From Himantopus leucocephalus (lineage: Eukaryota > Chordata > Aves > Charadriiformes > Recurvirostridae): 64,000 nucleotides of DNA. Positions 25,901 to 37,739 of the stretch are shown one piece after another (position 1 is the first letter of the stretch; every line of letters starts with the position of its first letter). The stretch is taken from the NCBI GenBank assembly GCA_003993805.1, contig RSEF01000001.1, positions 146,859,580-146,923,579 on the forward strand. The letters run 5' to 3'. The notes beneath the pieces are model-generated. The model saw only the letters and a program-made list of their open reading frames with translations, did no database searches and had not been told where the DNA came from. Both the position numbers and the translations under genes were made by a program.

Positions 25901-26796
25901 AAACACAGAAGAGTTTCTAAAGCCAAACATACTTTATTTGACCCAAACCAACCAAACCCCCTTTCCCTGTCATTTCTGTGCATTTCTGTAACATGCTTAG
26001 AGGGTTGCGTGTGCTAAAACACATAAAAGTAAAATATGCACAATGCCATCACACAGTTGTTGGAATTACTTAGAGAACAGAAAATGAAAAGCCAAACTAA
26101 AGAGGACATGTTCTAGGCTGTGGAAACTGAAGTGTGAAGAATTTTAGGTAGATATCCACTGAAGGAAGACCCCTGGTCCCTGGGAACTGCTTTTTTGCCC
26201 TGCTGTTAATTTCTGAGGCTGACAATACCAAAAAGACACTTGTGTGTTTTCTGGACACAGTAGGTCTGACTGGAGAACCATCTCTCCTGCCTGGTCCTAG
26301 GCAGCATGATCACGTTTCTATCCAGATTTACTGGTTGCACATGAAACAACAGAGAAGATCAACGAACTACACTTACTACCACCAGCAACTGAGAAGAAGA
26401 GGGCCATAAGGAAGACAGAGATATTTTGCCAAGAGGCATTTTAGGTCTGGGTAAGATAAACATGTGCACACAGAGTGTTTGTGCCTTAAAGGCACAGGAC
26501 AAACAAACACAAAAAAAAAACAAAAAAACCCACAAACACAGGACCCTGCCAGCCGCCTGACACAGCATGCGAGGGCAGGTCCAGCCCTCCTCCTCATCAT
26601 CAGCTGGCTGTAGACTTCTGCAGCCCTACACCCACCTGCAGCACACGGGATGCGTGCAGGCTGCTCACCCAGAAGGCTGTGATGTAAAAGTCAAAAATCA
26701 ACCTGCGAATTGCATACAGTGAAAATATGTCTTTCACGTTAGCATCAAGCGGGCTCTGCTGAGGAACAGTCGAAAGTACAGCCTGCTGAAGTAGGC
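19919..26796. other. Unique sequence with possible conserved non-coding stretches
   Basis: Almost 7 kb without a supported gene or mobile element. Two places have the look of vertebrate regulatory non-coding DNA, dense in TAAT/ATTA and octamer-like motifs. One is about 21335-21560, including attaatcaatg, actaattaaac and attttgcatcc. The other is about 24560-24620, around ctaattgcattttgctaatt. This is a visual impression and conservation was not tested. Confidence 0.3.
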
Positions 26797-27413
26797 AACT
26801 GATCCCAAGCTTGCTGCTTGAAATGTTTTAATGTGTGACTCCTTTTAGATTCTTTGCCCTCATTTTGGAATATTTGTATCACACAAAACCCCAACATTTT
26901 CTAAGTATAGTGTAATTTCTTCTTGTGTATATGTAATTTCTTCTTGTGTATATGTAACTGATCCCAAGCTTGCTGCTTGAAATGTTTTAATGTGTGACTC
27001 CTTTTAGATTCTTTGCCCTCATTTTGGAATATTTGTATCACACAAAACCCCAACATTTTCTAAGTATAGTGTAATTTCTTCTTGTGTATATGGGATTTCT
27101 TCTTGTGTATATGTAACTGATCCCAAGCTTGCTGCTTGAAATGTTTTAATGTGTGACTCCTTTTAGATTCTTTGCCCTCATTTTGGAATATTTGTATCAC
27201 ACAAAACCCCAACATTTTCTAAGTATAGTGTAATTTCTTCTTGTGTATATGGGATTTCTTCTTGTGTATATGTAACTGATCCCAAGCTTGCTGCTTGAAA
27301 TGTTTTAATGTGTGACTCCTTTTAGATTCTTTGCCCTCATTTTGGAATATTTGTATCACACAAAACCCCAACATTTTCTAAGTATAGTGTAATTTCTTCT
27401 TGTGTATATGGGA
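26797..27413. repeat. 159-bp tandem repeat, about 3.9 near-identical copies
   Basis: Units start at 26797, 26956, 27115 and 27274, an exact period of 159 bp; the last is partial and ends near 27413. Units two and three look identical. Unit one differs from them only by 'ta' in place of 'gg' in its second subrepeat. Each unit ends in two 21-bp subrepeats sharing tttcttcttgtgtatatg. The homogeneity indicates recent expansion, a polymorphic minisatellite, or collapse/expansion in assembly. No open frame or RNA-gene signal spans it. Confidence 0.95.
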
Positions 27414-29506
27414 GGGTATAGCTTTGTCTCTGCTACTGCATTTCCCAGAGTTTGAATTACTAAACAAATTCAAAGCAAATGTAAAGTGTCTGAAAGTATT
27501 TGGCCAAGTTAGAGGTGGGTTCTGTACATTTTGCTCATACTTTAAGGAAAAATGTTGGTTACCTAAAATTTGCTCAGACAATTAACTTCAGTTATCCTTA
27601 CCAGGTACTTCTAATAGATTGCCAAATTCTTCTAATATGTTCTTCAAATTTTCTTTAAAATCCCAAACTCAGAGAATTAATTGCAAACATTCCAGACATC
27701 TCTTCACGTTCAGTGTTCAGGAAATCTGTATTTCCTCTGAGTGTCGTACTGCAGATATACCCCTTCCTTTTAGAGGAAGAAAGGAGTCCTTACAGGTCTG
27801 CAGGTGCTTACAGTATTGTCAGCTCTACAAGGTTAAGTGCTGAAGTCTAAACATAAACAGTAAGAGAAAAAAGAAAAAAATGGAATATTTTCCTCGCTAC
27901 TTTCTTTGTTTGTACCTTTACAATTTTCACAGCCCCTCATAAATTATTCTTTTTGGCTCTCTGTCCATTCCTTTTGTAACTATACTACACTTACTGTAAC
28001 TGTAGCTACTTTTACAACTCACCAAAGAGCAATGCAAACACAAATTAAGAATAAAAGTTTCCAATGAAATGCAGCATCAAGAATTTCTCATGTAGGCTAC
28101 TGCCAAAGGTAATTCTGAAGGCTCTTTTGTCAGTAAATGCTTCACAGCATAATAAAATGAATCGTTTAAGGCAGGCAGTCACAGGCTGTAAAGGATATCA
28201 CATATAACACAATGACATTTAAAGAGGCTTCAGAAGTTCTGTAAGTGCAACCTGTATCTAAGTCAAGGCATTATGTCTCAAACTTGCAGCTGTACGTTTT
28301 AATATTTTGCTTCAATGTGACATTAACTCCCTTTGGCATCTTTCAAAATCATAAATCCATACAAATCAAAAGTTTAAATATTGTCAAGATAAATAAAAGT
28401 GTAGTGATGTGCCTGGAGGGACTTTTAAGGTCTTTGATTCCTTTTAGAAACTCTGTCACCAAGTTGAGGAGAGGTTGGCATGATTTTCCTGCTTCTGATG
28501 GAGGTAACTTAGTGCTGAGTACTGCCAGAACTGAAGCTGCAGGAACGGGAAATGCACTGCTGAGTTTACTGCCCTGTTTAGCTCAATGTATGTTATTCTT
28601 CCACCCTACTCATCTCAGCTGCTTTGTATTACTTGAATGTGAACAGTTCCGCACAAAACAACGGGAAAAAGGAATGAAAACCTAAGAAGGGTATCTCCAT
28701 ATTGTCCCCATAGTCTCCATTTCCCCTGTACCAAGTAACTACCTTGTAACGCTCAACAGACTCAGACTTTCCTACCTTGTTACTCTTAAGTAGCAAGGTG
28801 GAGGATCTTGCTGCAGAACTGCAAACACGGCCTACCGCTCAGCCTACGGGGTTTCCCCTGTCAACAGATCAAAAATCTATATTCAGAATTGCAACAGTTC
28901 CTTCACTAAAATGTCGTTGTTGTTGCTGTTGTTATTTCAATTTGTTCCTATGAAAAGGTGGGACATCTAAAGAAAACCTCTTCATAAAAAAAAAAAAAAA
29001 GAGGGAGGAGAGGTTGCTAATTAGCTCCAAAGTCAGGCTTTTGCTCTAAGTTTGATGTGCTGTGCGAAAAAAGCTGTCCTCTTACGTATCTGTAAAACAC
29101 TTCATAAACTTTTTATGCTATTTTGGCAATTAATTAATACAATTAATAATGAAACACTGACAAGTCTACTGCTTTTAGTATGTCTTAAAGGGTTTGCAGC
29201 TTCATCCATGTGCTGTTGCACCCAAGGGACAACAAACAGATTTGTATCAGACCATTAAATATAGTTGATCTTAAATGCAGATCAAATAGAATAGAGTTCT
29301 GCTTTGACATAAAAAGTTCTAGGGCCTTGAAGGAGATACAGAATTTTCTCTCTTGTATGAACCCCCTCACAGTATTAAAAAGGACCGGGAATCACGCAGG
29401 TGTGCACACATGCTCGTACATTCAAATACAACTGCGTGCGTGTTTTCTTCTAAATGTGAGAACCAAATTAAGAGGGAGGGAACTGTGAGTGAGAGTGAAA
29501 GCAAGT
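27414..29506. other. Unique sequence, nothing recognised
   Basis: AT-rich DNA. The 146-codon plus-strand frame at 28245-28685 has no recognisable domain and no splice context that I can support. An A-run lies at about 28986-29000. Confidence 0.4.
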
Positions 29507-29658
29507 GAGAGTCTCCATCCTTGGAGATGTTCAAAAGCCATCTGGACGTGGTCCTGGGCTGTAGGTGGCTCTGCCTGAGCAGGGCGGTGGAACAAGATGA
29601 CCTCCAGAGGTCCCTTCCAACTTCAGCCATCTTGTGACTCTGTGATTCTGTGAATTCT
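29507..29658 (+). mobile_element. CR1 LINE 3' end (about 150 bp)
   Basis: The segment starts with 'ctccatccttggagatgttc' and runs through 'aggtcccttccaactt' to a degraded octamer tail (gattctgtgaattctac), the standard order at CR1 3' termini. It is strongly 5'-truncated and non-coding. Confidence 0.9.
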
Positions 29659-29806
29659 ACAACTAGGAATAACAATATTAAAAAAATAACAACAAAAAAA
29701 CTAACTACTCTGCTGAAATACGAGGTAAAACCAAATTTTATTTCATCCTTAGTGCCCAACCACAAGAAGAAGCATTAAGAAGAGTAAATGAGGCACACAG
29801 AAAAAG

Positions 29807-29875
29807 TCCATCTCTCCATTCATCCATGAATCCATCCACGCATCCATCCATCCATCCATCTATCCATCCATCCAG
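29807..29875. repeat. (TCCA)n microsatellite, imperfect
   Basis: Tetranucleotide TCCA repeats with a few interruptions in the left half, purest around 29838-29875. On the minus strand it produces a meaningless Asp-Gly-Trp repeat in a frame, which should not be taken for a protein. Confidence 0.95.
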
Positions 29876-31526
29876 AAAATGCTGACAGCACTTGTCTCCA
29901 AACATGGTGAGGATGTAGAGATGTTGAGAAGATGATTTTTTTTGTATTGTATTTCCTGCCCCAACTCCCAACCCCAATTTAGGATCTATCTCCAACCACA
30001 ATTTAATGCCTTGGTTTTCTTTCTGCTCTACTTTTGTGCAAGTGGGAATTGAGTGCTTTGTCCCAAGCTGAAATGTCAGCCTTCCCATAGCTGCTGTGCA
30101 GATCAGAGGAGTCTGCTGACTGCCAGTCACTGCCTTCAGTTATGCTTTATTTTGATGCTATAATTGTCTCATTAAATACTAAGGTCTATAGTGCAGAAGT
30201 AAAAATATTATTTTTGAAGACCATCTACATTTCTTCAAGTGAGTTTAAAATGTACTCAGTATCTGTCCACACCTTCAATAACCAAAAGTTCACTTGGCAA
30301 CTTACCAGCTCCAAGATGGATCTTAAACTGAAATAGGAAGATCCTCTGAGAGTGTCCTTGCAAATATCATGAAGTTTGTGGCACACAGCCACTAGAACTG
30401 AAGGCTATGTAAACTTCAAGTGAACTCACCTATAAACTAGGACTTTGTTAGTCTCTTGGGCATGAGTACTAAATATTCATGCTTTACCACCCCACAAAAA
30501 GAAAGGAAAAAAAGCATCTGCAGGAAAAGCAGATGAGCAAAAATAAGCAAAGGGCAGAATAGTGCACCAGTGATGCAGACAGCTGCTTGTGTTAAAGCAC
30601 CACAGAGAAAAAGGTCATCAGTTAGAATGAGGTCCCTCAGCCCAGCATTTCAGAAATAAGATGTTTGCTTTAGGTTGCTTATGGTACCTAAAGGTTAGAG
30701 GATAATCAAGACTGTGTAGCAGAAGTCTCTGGTTGAATACAGTGTGTTGGGATGGCCAAGCCTACCAAAGCTGTGATTTATCAACTTCAAAACCCTATTT
30801 CTAAGAGCGGTGAGTGCCACATGTTTCAGAGAACATTACAAAAACAGTCTGTCATGGGCAATTAAGGATATTACTTCTTCATGGAGGGAATAATCTTTCA
30901 GGCCATGGGTCTTAATCAACAGAACCGAGGATTGACCAGTGAGTCCAGTCCCCTGCTATTTTAAGCAACCACATCTTGTAATGCCCTTCAGGAACTGATC
31001 AAAAAGAATTGGTTAAGCCCTGAAGTGTGAAAGTTTATCTCATTAATCTAGGTGGATCTGTCTCCAATGTAACTATGATACATCTACACATCTCTTTTTC
31101 AGCCTTAAATTCCTCACATCACTAATGTTTTATGACAAAATGCAGCATAGGCTAATAGCTTGTATTTGTTGGCAGGCTTTAATTTTACAGCCTTTCAAAG
31201 CAGCAGGAGTGGAGTTCAGCTTAGGTTCAAATATCTAAGCTTATATGACCAAGTGTAGATGCTGTAGATGCTTCAGATTTGGGGGCTGAGCTCCTACTGA
31301 CCCCAACAATGAAGTTAAACATGAGGAAAATGCGATGTGAAGTAATGGGAAGGACAGAAGCTGTATTTCAAGGACCTGTTTTGAACCTGGTCTAAGACAA
31401 GACATTTATCTTCAGAACTGAGAAAGGCCAAATCCACCCACACAGTCAAGACACTTCAGTTGGGCTGAGAGGGGGTAACATAAACCACTGCAACTGGTTT
31501 ACTTCTGATTTTTCTCAACTGCTATA
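29876..31526. other. Unique sequence, nothing recognised
   Basis: Ordinary DNA up to the left edge of the long LTR. No gene or repeat was recognised. Confidence 0.5.
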
Positions 31527-31707
31527 TATTGGGTTTGCATGGCAGGGTCTTGGTAGCGGGGGGGGCTGCAGGGGTGGCTTCTGTGAAAAGCTGCTAGAAG
31601 CTTCCCCCAAGTCCAATAGGGCTAGTGCCAGCCAGCTCCAAGATGGACCCGCTGCTGGCCAAGGCTGAGCCCATCAGCAGTGGCGGTGGTAGTACCTCTG
31701 TGATAAC

Positions 31708-31716
31708 ATATTTAAG
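31708..31716 (+). promoter_or_regulatory. TATA-like box of the outer LTR
   Basis: The motif atatttaag sits between the GC-richer left part of the LTR and the putative transcribed leader, where the LTR promoter is expected. Activity cannot be judged. Confidence 0.4.
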
Positions 31717-32393
31717 AAGGAGGGTGGAGGGAAGACCTGCTGTGGAACAGCAGCTGGACAGACAAGTGACAACATGTGAGAGAAACAACTCTGCAGACAC
31801 TAAAGTTAGTGAAGAAGGATGCAGAGGAGGTGCTCCAGGGGCTGGAGCAGAGATTTACCTGCAGCCTGTGGTGAAGATCACGGTGAGACAGGCTGTCCCC
31901 CTGCAGCCTATGGAGGTCCAGAGTGGAGCAGATATCCATCTGCAGCCCATGGAGGATGCCATGCCGGAGTAGTTTGTGAAGAACTGCAACCCATGGGAAG
32001 GACTCACATTTGAGAAGTTCATGGAGAGCTATCTCCCATGGGAGGGACCCTACACTGGAGCAGGGGAAGAGTGTGAGGAGTCCTCCCCCTGAGGAGGAAG
32101 GAGCAGAAGAGGCAACACATGCTGAACTGAGCACAACCACCATTCCCCATCCCCCTGTGCCACGTTGGGGGGAGGAGGTAGACAAATTGGGAGTGAAGTT
32201 GAGCCCGGCAAAAAGGGAGGGGTTAGGGGAACGTGTTTTAAGGTTTGGTTTTATTTCTCATTAACCTGCTGTCATGGTTTAACCCCAGTCGGCAACTAAG
32301 ACCACGCAGCCCCTCACTCATTCCCCCGCTTGGGATGTGGGAGAAAATCAGAAGAATAAAAGAGAGAGAACTTGTGGGTTGAAATAAAGACAG

Positions 32394-32399
32394 TTTAAT
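32394..32399 (-). promoter_or_regulatory. Polyadenylation signal ATTAAA of the nested LTR
   Basis: TTTAAT on the plus strand reads ATTAAA on the minus strand. It lies about 185 bp downstream of the TATA box, and the sister LTR has its own ATTAAA at 54128-54133 in the equivalent place. Confidence 0.6.
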
Positions 32400-32580
32400 A
32401 GGTAGAGCAAAAGACGTGCATGCAAGCAAAGCTAAACAAGGAATTCATTCACTTCTTCCCATCAGCAGGCAGGTATTCAGCCATGTCCAGGAAAGCAGGG
32501 CCCAATAATGCGTAATGGTTACTTGGGAAGACAAACATCATCACTCTGAATGTCCCCCCTCTCCCTTCTTCTTCCCCCAG

Positions 32581-32587
32581 TTTTATA
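32581..32587 (-). promoter_or_regulatory. TATA box of the nested LTR
   Basis: TTTTATA on the plus strand reads TATAAAA on the minus strand, in the position expected for an LTR promoter. The equivalent place in the sister LTR, near 53939, is degraded. Confidence 0.6.
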
Positions 32588-33056
32588 TGATGAACATGAC
32601 ATCATATGGCATCAAATATCCCTTTGGTCAGTTGGAGTCAGGTGTCCTGGCTGTGTCTCCTCCCAACTTCTCATGAACTCCCAGCCTGCTCACTGGCCAG
32701 GCGGTGTGAGGAGCAGAAAAGGCCTGGAATGCTTATCAACAACCAAAACCACCAGTGTGCTACCACACTATTGCCATCCCAAATCTGAAACATAGCACTG
32801 TGCCAGATGCTATTCAGAAAGTTAACTCTATCCCAATTAAAACCGTGACACCTACTCTGATTTGATTGAATTTATTAATTACATTAATTTGCCCAACTCA
32901 AGTCTGCTTTGCCTGTGATGGTAATTGGTGCGTGACCTCTCCCTATCCTTATCTCCAGCCTTTCATTGTATCTTCTCACCCCTGTCCACCTGAGGAGGGG
33001 AAGTGATAGAGCGGCTTGGTGGGCACCTGGCATCCATCTAGGATCAACCCACCACA

Positions 33057-34102
33057 CGCTAACCAGTTGCCTCAATCACATCTCAGTGTCCTTTACTCAA
33101 TTTGGCATTTTGCAACAGAGTAAAATGTTTCTTGAATTATTGTGGCATTTATTTATATGCCACAACATTTTCCATGCATTACCTACAGATGCAAACATGC
33201 TGTTGGTGTGCCTGAGCCCAGCACCCCGAGGACCTGGATGATGTTTAAGCTGTGGGTGGTTCCTTACTGAGTGGCTGCCGCTCATGCAAAATTCAGCAAC
33301 ATTTCTGTTAGCAACTCAGACGGCTGAAGAAGAAATACTTAGCTTCTAGGGCAAGCTCTGCTTATTGAGACACTTAGAAGTTTAAAAGTAGGAAATGACA
33401 GCTAATTTCTAAAGAATGTGCTTGATGTGGGCTATTTTATATTAAATGCTGGACAGCTTTAAGACTGATATTCATTGAACTTTTCTTGATTTATAATGCT
33501 TAAAGTTATGAAAATAATGATCACTGGTGCCTGAAGTGCTTATTTTTAAGTTTTTTTATTTATTCAAACACAACTGTTAGAGAATCTTACAAACACTCAG
33601 AGAACTCATTTGATTACACTCAGTTTGTTTTAGAAGTCTTTGCACTGAGCCATCTGAAAGTGATAAATCATTAAAAAAAAGAAAGTTTAGAGAAGTTAGA
33701 ACCTATAACTAAATCTCTGAGTGTAAATTTGTATCTTCCATAGTGTTTATGTGTGCCTTATACAACCCCGTAATTTCCCTGAGAAGGGAATTCCTTGCAT
33801 AGTACACTATAATGGTGAGAGAGGTTTTAAAAGGTGAGTGGATGGAGGGACTGATGAGAATAAGGGAGTAACAAGCTGTGTTGTGGGTCTGGAGTTTAAA
33901 AAGATGATGAGTGTATCAATCTGCACAGGCGTGTGGGGTTGAAAATTTCTGATGAATCTGTTTTCAGCATACAATGGGATTTTGACAAAATGTATGTTTT
34001 CCACTTAATGAGAAATCGTAGCAACACTGAACATATTTGGAAATACTGTTCTTCTAGTTCAGAAAAGTTCTACTTCAGTCATGTCCTCTCCTAGTTCTCC
34101 CC
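33057..34102. other. Unique sequence, nothing recognised
   Basis: AT-rich DNA without a recognisable gene or repeat, ending at a scaffold gap. Confidence 0.5.
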
Positions 34103-34202
34103 NNNNNNNNNNNNNNNNNNNNNNNNNNNNNNNNNNNNNNNNNNNNNNNNNNNNNNNNNNNNNNNNNNNNNNNNNNNNNNNNNNNNNNNNNNNNNNNNNN
34201 NN
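34103..34202. other. Assembly gap, 100 N
   Basis: Exactly 100 Ns with unique-looking sequence on both sides. True size unknown. Confidence 0.95.
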
Positions 34203-37200
34203 CATACACCTACAGCCACCATAACACAGAAGAAACCAAACTGTTATTCTCTTTCTGTATTTTTAAATGCAAGTGCAATATTCACAATAGCAAACAAAAC
34301 GCAAGAGAGAACAATATCAAGTACAACATGGAAAATGAGATTAAAAGATTCACCACTGGTAATACAAGAATACCAGGAAAGTTTTAAAAAGGTTTTCCCT
34401 GTTGCAGTTTCCAGAGGAGAAACAAAACTGGCCTACGCTCTCTCCTCTGGGCTGATTCCTGTTGCTTGCTCCTGATAAAACTTCTTTCCTGTGTATACCA
34501 TGCATAAAGAGAAATAAATCCTCCCTCTTGTTCCACAGGCCTGCAGACATTTTTACAGTTCAACAGAGAGGGGAAACAGGAGTTTTTCTCCTGTGACCAT
34601 GCCAGCTTGCCTGCCTGCCCTCTTCCCTCCCAGCAGGTGACTGAAGCCAGGCCGCTCCTCTCTCGCACAGGACAGCACACAAACACCAACACACAAAAAC
34701 CAACACGCAGAAACCTCCTCTGCACCCTCACACAAAAAAATCTAGCACCCACTCCTTGAGGGCGGTCACTCAGGTGGCTCCGGGCTTGCAAGGCTGCCTG
34801 CCTGGGATCTGTGGGCATACAAGCAGAAAGACAAAGCACCAACACGGAATAAGCCTTACTGGGGCAGCTTGTAGAGCAAGCAGGCTGGGTATTTCAGTGT
34901 TAGAAATGACAAAGCTGTTCGCTGGAAAACAAACATGAAAAAGCTACAGACAGATGTTAACGGGTTAGATACATCCCCTTATGGACCATTCATGTCTTCT
35001 CAGCTTTTCAAAAATGGGAAATATGACTTGTCAGAAGTTCACTCATTCATTTTTCCATTGTTGCTGTTTGTTTTCTCAACTGAGAATCTGACAAAGGTGT
35101 TTGACATATGTCCTTCCTCATATGTCTTGGAAATCAAAATTAAAAAAAAAAATTAAAAAACAGTTACCCCCCCACCCCCCCCAAAACTTAAAAACAATTT
35201 TTGTTTCTCCAGTTGAAACTCCCCCAAAATACGGGACTTCAAGTTACACTGCAATCAAACTCAAAAAAGACATGATGGAAAATATTACTACACCTTTAGG
35301 GACATCTATTGGCATAGCAGCCACTTACATCAGCTGAAGACAGAAGTCATAAACTCTGTAGTGGCTAATTTAAACTGAAATGACCTTTGTCATTGTACAG
35401 AATAAGAAATAACTTTCTTGTTTTTTCGAGTTCTTTTCTTTACTTCTCTCCCAATGCTTTTTCCAAAACACACGTCAAAGACAGAGCCTGTGATAATGTA
35501 TACCCGGCATGATTTTTCTCAGCACTTGCTAGGGTTTTCCTAGCATCTCCCAGTTGCTTCTTCCTGACTGTATTCATTAGCTGCCTTCAAAGCATTTCCA
35601 CAGACCTCCCTTCTCAGCAAGATCTAAGAATTGTTACACAGCCTCCACTGCGCAATGGCGAAATCTGCTCAGGACCATCTTCGCCAATTTGTGTGAGCAG
35701 CTTTTCTTCATATATTTCTTCAACAGTTTTGGAACTTAAACAGTAACTTTGGTTTATTCAGCATACACTCATAACTAGTTCCCTCCTGGTTCTTTTTTGC
35801 CTCTCATTTCCAAGTGGAAAATACTCACTCGGAGACACTCTTTACTCTAATTTAAGAGCAAGGTTATTCTAAATCACTTTGAGGTGTTGCACTGAGTCCA
35901 AATGAGCCTGCCTTGAAGGAGAAGACCTTCCAGTTTTCTTTCAACTCCTTGCCAACTTTATTCTGCACTCTTGATTGTTTAAATGTGAATATTGACTGAA
36001 TAACACCAATGTGTCAGGACTGAGTTCCCAGTTCATCAGTGAGATGCTCAATCTCCACGTGACACCCCAAACCTTCCCAGCCAGTCAGCCTTCCAGCACA
36101 TTGTCAGACCTCCTGTTCTCACAAAGGAGGAGGTTCATGCAACTGCGCTGCTGTTCATGTCATTTTGTACCTGTAAATCTGCTTGTCCAGCTGTGGAAAT
36201 CTAACACTAAACTTCTCTCTGGAGGCATTTACTTATGCAAGTATGAGACAGGTTGCAGAGCAAAGTGCCTAGCTGCAGAACCGGGGCTGCCATCTCACTT
36301 GTGATGGGAAAGGACATTGCTATGAGATTTTACATGATGGAAGTGTGTGCACTGCAGCAAAGCTCTTGGGGGAAAAAAAAAAAAAAGAATTAATCAGCTT
36401 GTTTTGAGGCATGTTGATGGCAAAGGATTTGACTCGAGGCTACTCATGTCTGACATTATCTTTGCTGAAACTATTCACATGGAAAGCAGCGTTTTGCCCA
36501 GTGTAAGTAAGTAACTCACCAAGACAACCAAGACCAGGGTATCCCAGGCTGAATTCCCCTCACTCTTACCGCCTCCTTTGAATAAATGAACTTCCATACA
36601 CTCTGACAGACTGGGGAGATTAATTCAGGATATGTGTGCACAGTACACCTGGCAGACATGATAAAGTCTGGCTTAAAGAGCTAAGATGAAACAAAGGCAT
36701 AAATAATACCGGAGAAGGATTTACAAAAGGACAAAATATGGGCAGCCATTTGGAGGTGACAGTAATTACTTAAGTAAATGTCAAAACTCTTCAAAGAAAC
36801 AAGGGGGAAAATATTCATGAATATTTAAGGCTGAAACGTGAGCATGTTGATTTGCCATTTGAAAGGTTACATTTCTGTCTTATCTTCCCTGTGATAGCTA
36901 TGGGAATGGATATTAAAATCTGTTGTAGGACAAATGCTTACTCTTTGAGGGAATATTGATCCTAGATGTATTGAAACCAATGGTCTTTTAATTCACTCGG
37001 CATCTAAAAAAGGTTTATACTGTTCCTGAGCCTAGCCATGAGAAGGAAAACAAGCAAATAACAGAAAGAGCTCCAGACACCTATAAATGTGCAGAGGCAC
37101 TTCCCTTGCTATAGCCAGTATCCCCTGACCATAGTGGGACAAAAGAAGTTCACTGGACCTCATTATAACCTTTTTCTCTCAGCTCCATCCCAGCTTCCAC

Positions 37201-37718
37201 CATCAGAGGCAGAGGAACTGGCAGGTGATTGTACAGCTAGCCACGGTGCCCACAGCCAAAGATGGGGAGAAGTGCAGTGCTCCTCTGCCACATGCTTTCT
37301 CCCACCATTAAATGCCTTCTCTGCAGAGCTCCCTGCTACCCGGCTGTCACTGCCTGACTGTGAACGTGGGCATACATCCAGAACACAATAGGCAGCTGCA
37401 AAAAAAGAGTTTATAAAGACTGAACAGCATCTCCAAAGATACGCATTCGCTGTCAAGGTTGCCAGAAGAATAAAGTCAAGTGATGGTAAACAAAAAGGCA
37501 GATGAAATTAGGTATATTGAATTCTATATTCTAGGGACGCATGTGGAAAAAGCCCCACCTATAATGCTGTGCTTAAAATGATGGGCTCTGGGATGTCTGT
37601 TGCAACACAGGAGAAAAATCTTGAATTAATCATAGAAAATTCCATGAAAGCTTCAGTTCAATACCTACCAAAACAGCAAGTCAGTGTTAGAATTAATTAG
37701 GAAAGGAACAGAAAAAGG
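34203..37718. other. Unique sequence, nothing firmly recognised
   Basis: No gene is supported. The 153-codon minus-strand frame at 34384-34845 overlaps other open frames and has no known domain. A C-rich tract lies at about 35166-35182. The AT-rich part at about 36755-36900, with the near-palindromic atattcatgaatat, has the look of a conserved non-coding element, which is untested. Confidence 0.4.
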
Positions 37719-37739
37719 AAAAAAAAAAAAAAAAAAAAA
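37719..37739. repeat. Poly(A) run
   Basis: Twenty-one consecutive A residues. No retroposed gene or SINE body is recognisable immediately to its left, so it is treated as a simple homopolymer. Confidence 0.9.

Larger units (their letters stand above)
32270..32850 (-). mobile_element. Nested solo LTR, minus orientation (probably ERVL-type)
   Basis: A 581-bp element starting TGTCATGGTTTAACCCC and ending AAAACCGTGACA, with TG...CA termini and imperfect inverted ends. It is flanked by cctgc (32265-32269) and cctac (32851-32855), a 5-bp target duplication with one mismatch. On the minus strand it has an intact TATAAAA (plus 32581-32587) and an ATTAAA polyadenylation signal (plus 32394-32399). The orientation is therefore minus, with an R region of roughly 180 bp. 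It belongs to the same family as the LTR at 53666-54261, with which it shares an exact 23-bp block (32508-32530 here). A 5-bp duplication is typical of ERVL, but the name is an inference. No internal region is present. Confidence 0.9.
31527..33056 (+). mobile_element. Solo LTR of a bird endogenous retrovirus-like family, interrupted by a second LTR
   Basis: The left end begins near tattgggtttgcatggcagg and the right end stops near atcaacccaccaca. Both ends and the interior (agaagcttccccca, ggaagagtgtgaggagtcct, gatagagcggcttggtgggc) match a long LTR family I recognise from bird genomes. I am not certain of its Repbase name. A TATA-like atatttaag sits at 31708-31716. The LTR is continuous on both sides of the insertion at 32270-32850: the text before 32270 resumes after 32850. 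Without the insertion it is about 0.94 kb. No internal retroviral region is attached, so it is a solo LTR. The short flanks tgcta/cgcta may be a degraded 5-bp target duplication. Open frames inside are not genes. Confidence 0.85.

Noticed and set aside
26797..27413. CRISPR-like array
   Set aside because: Units are 159 bp with no unique spacers, and this is a vertebrate nuclear sequence.
29738..30130. Minus-strand frame with an Asp-Gly-Trp repeat
   Set aside because: The repeat is simply the translation of the TCCA microsatellite.
31625..32264. Overlapping open frames of 64-157 codons on both strands
   Set aside because: They lie inside the outer LTR, whose GC-rich tandem-like interior lacks stops, and no known protein is encoded.
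34384..34845. 153-codon minus-strand frame
   Set aside because: It overlaps other open frames of the same strand and shows no recognisable domain or exon context.
37719..37739. Poly(A) tail of a processed pseudogene
   Set aside because: No gene-like sequence precedes it on either strand and no target duplication was seen.
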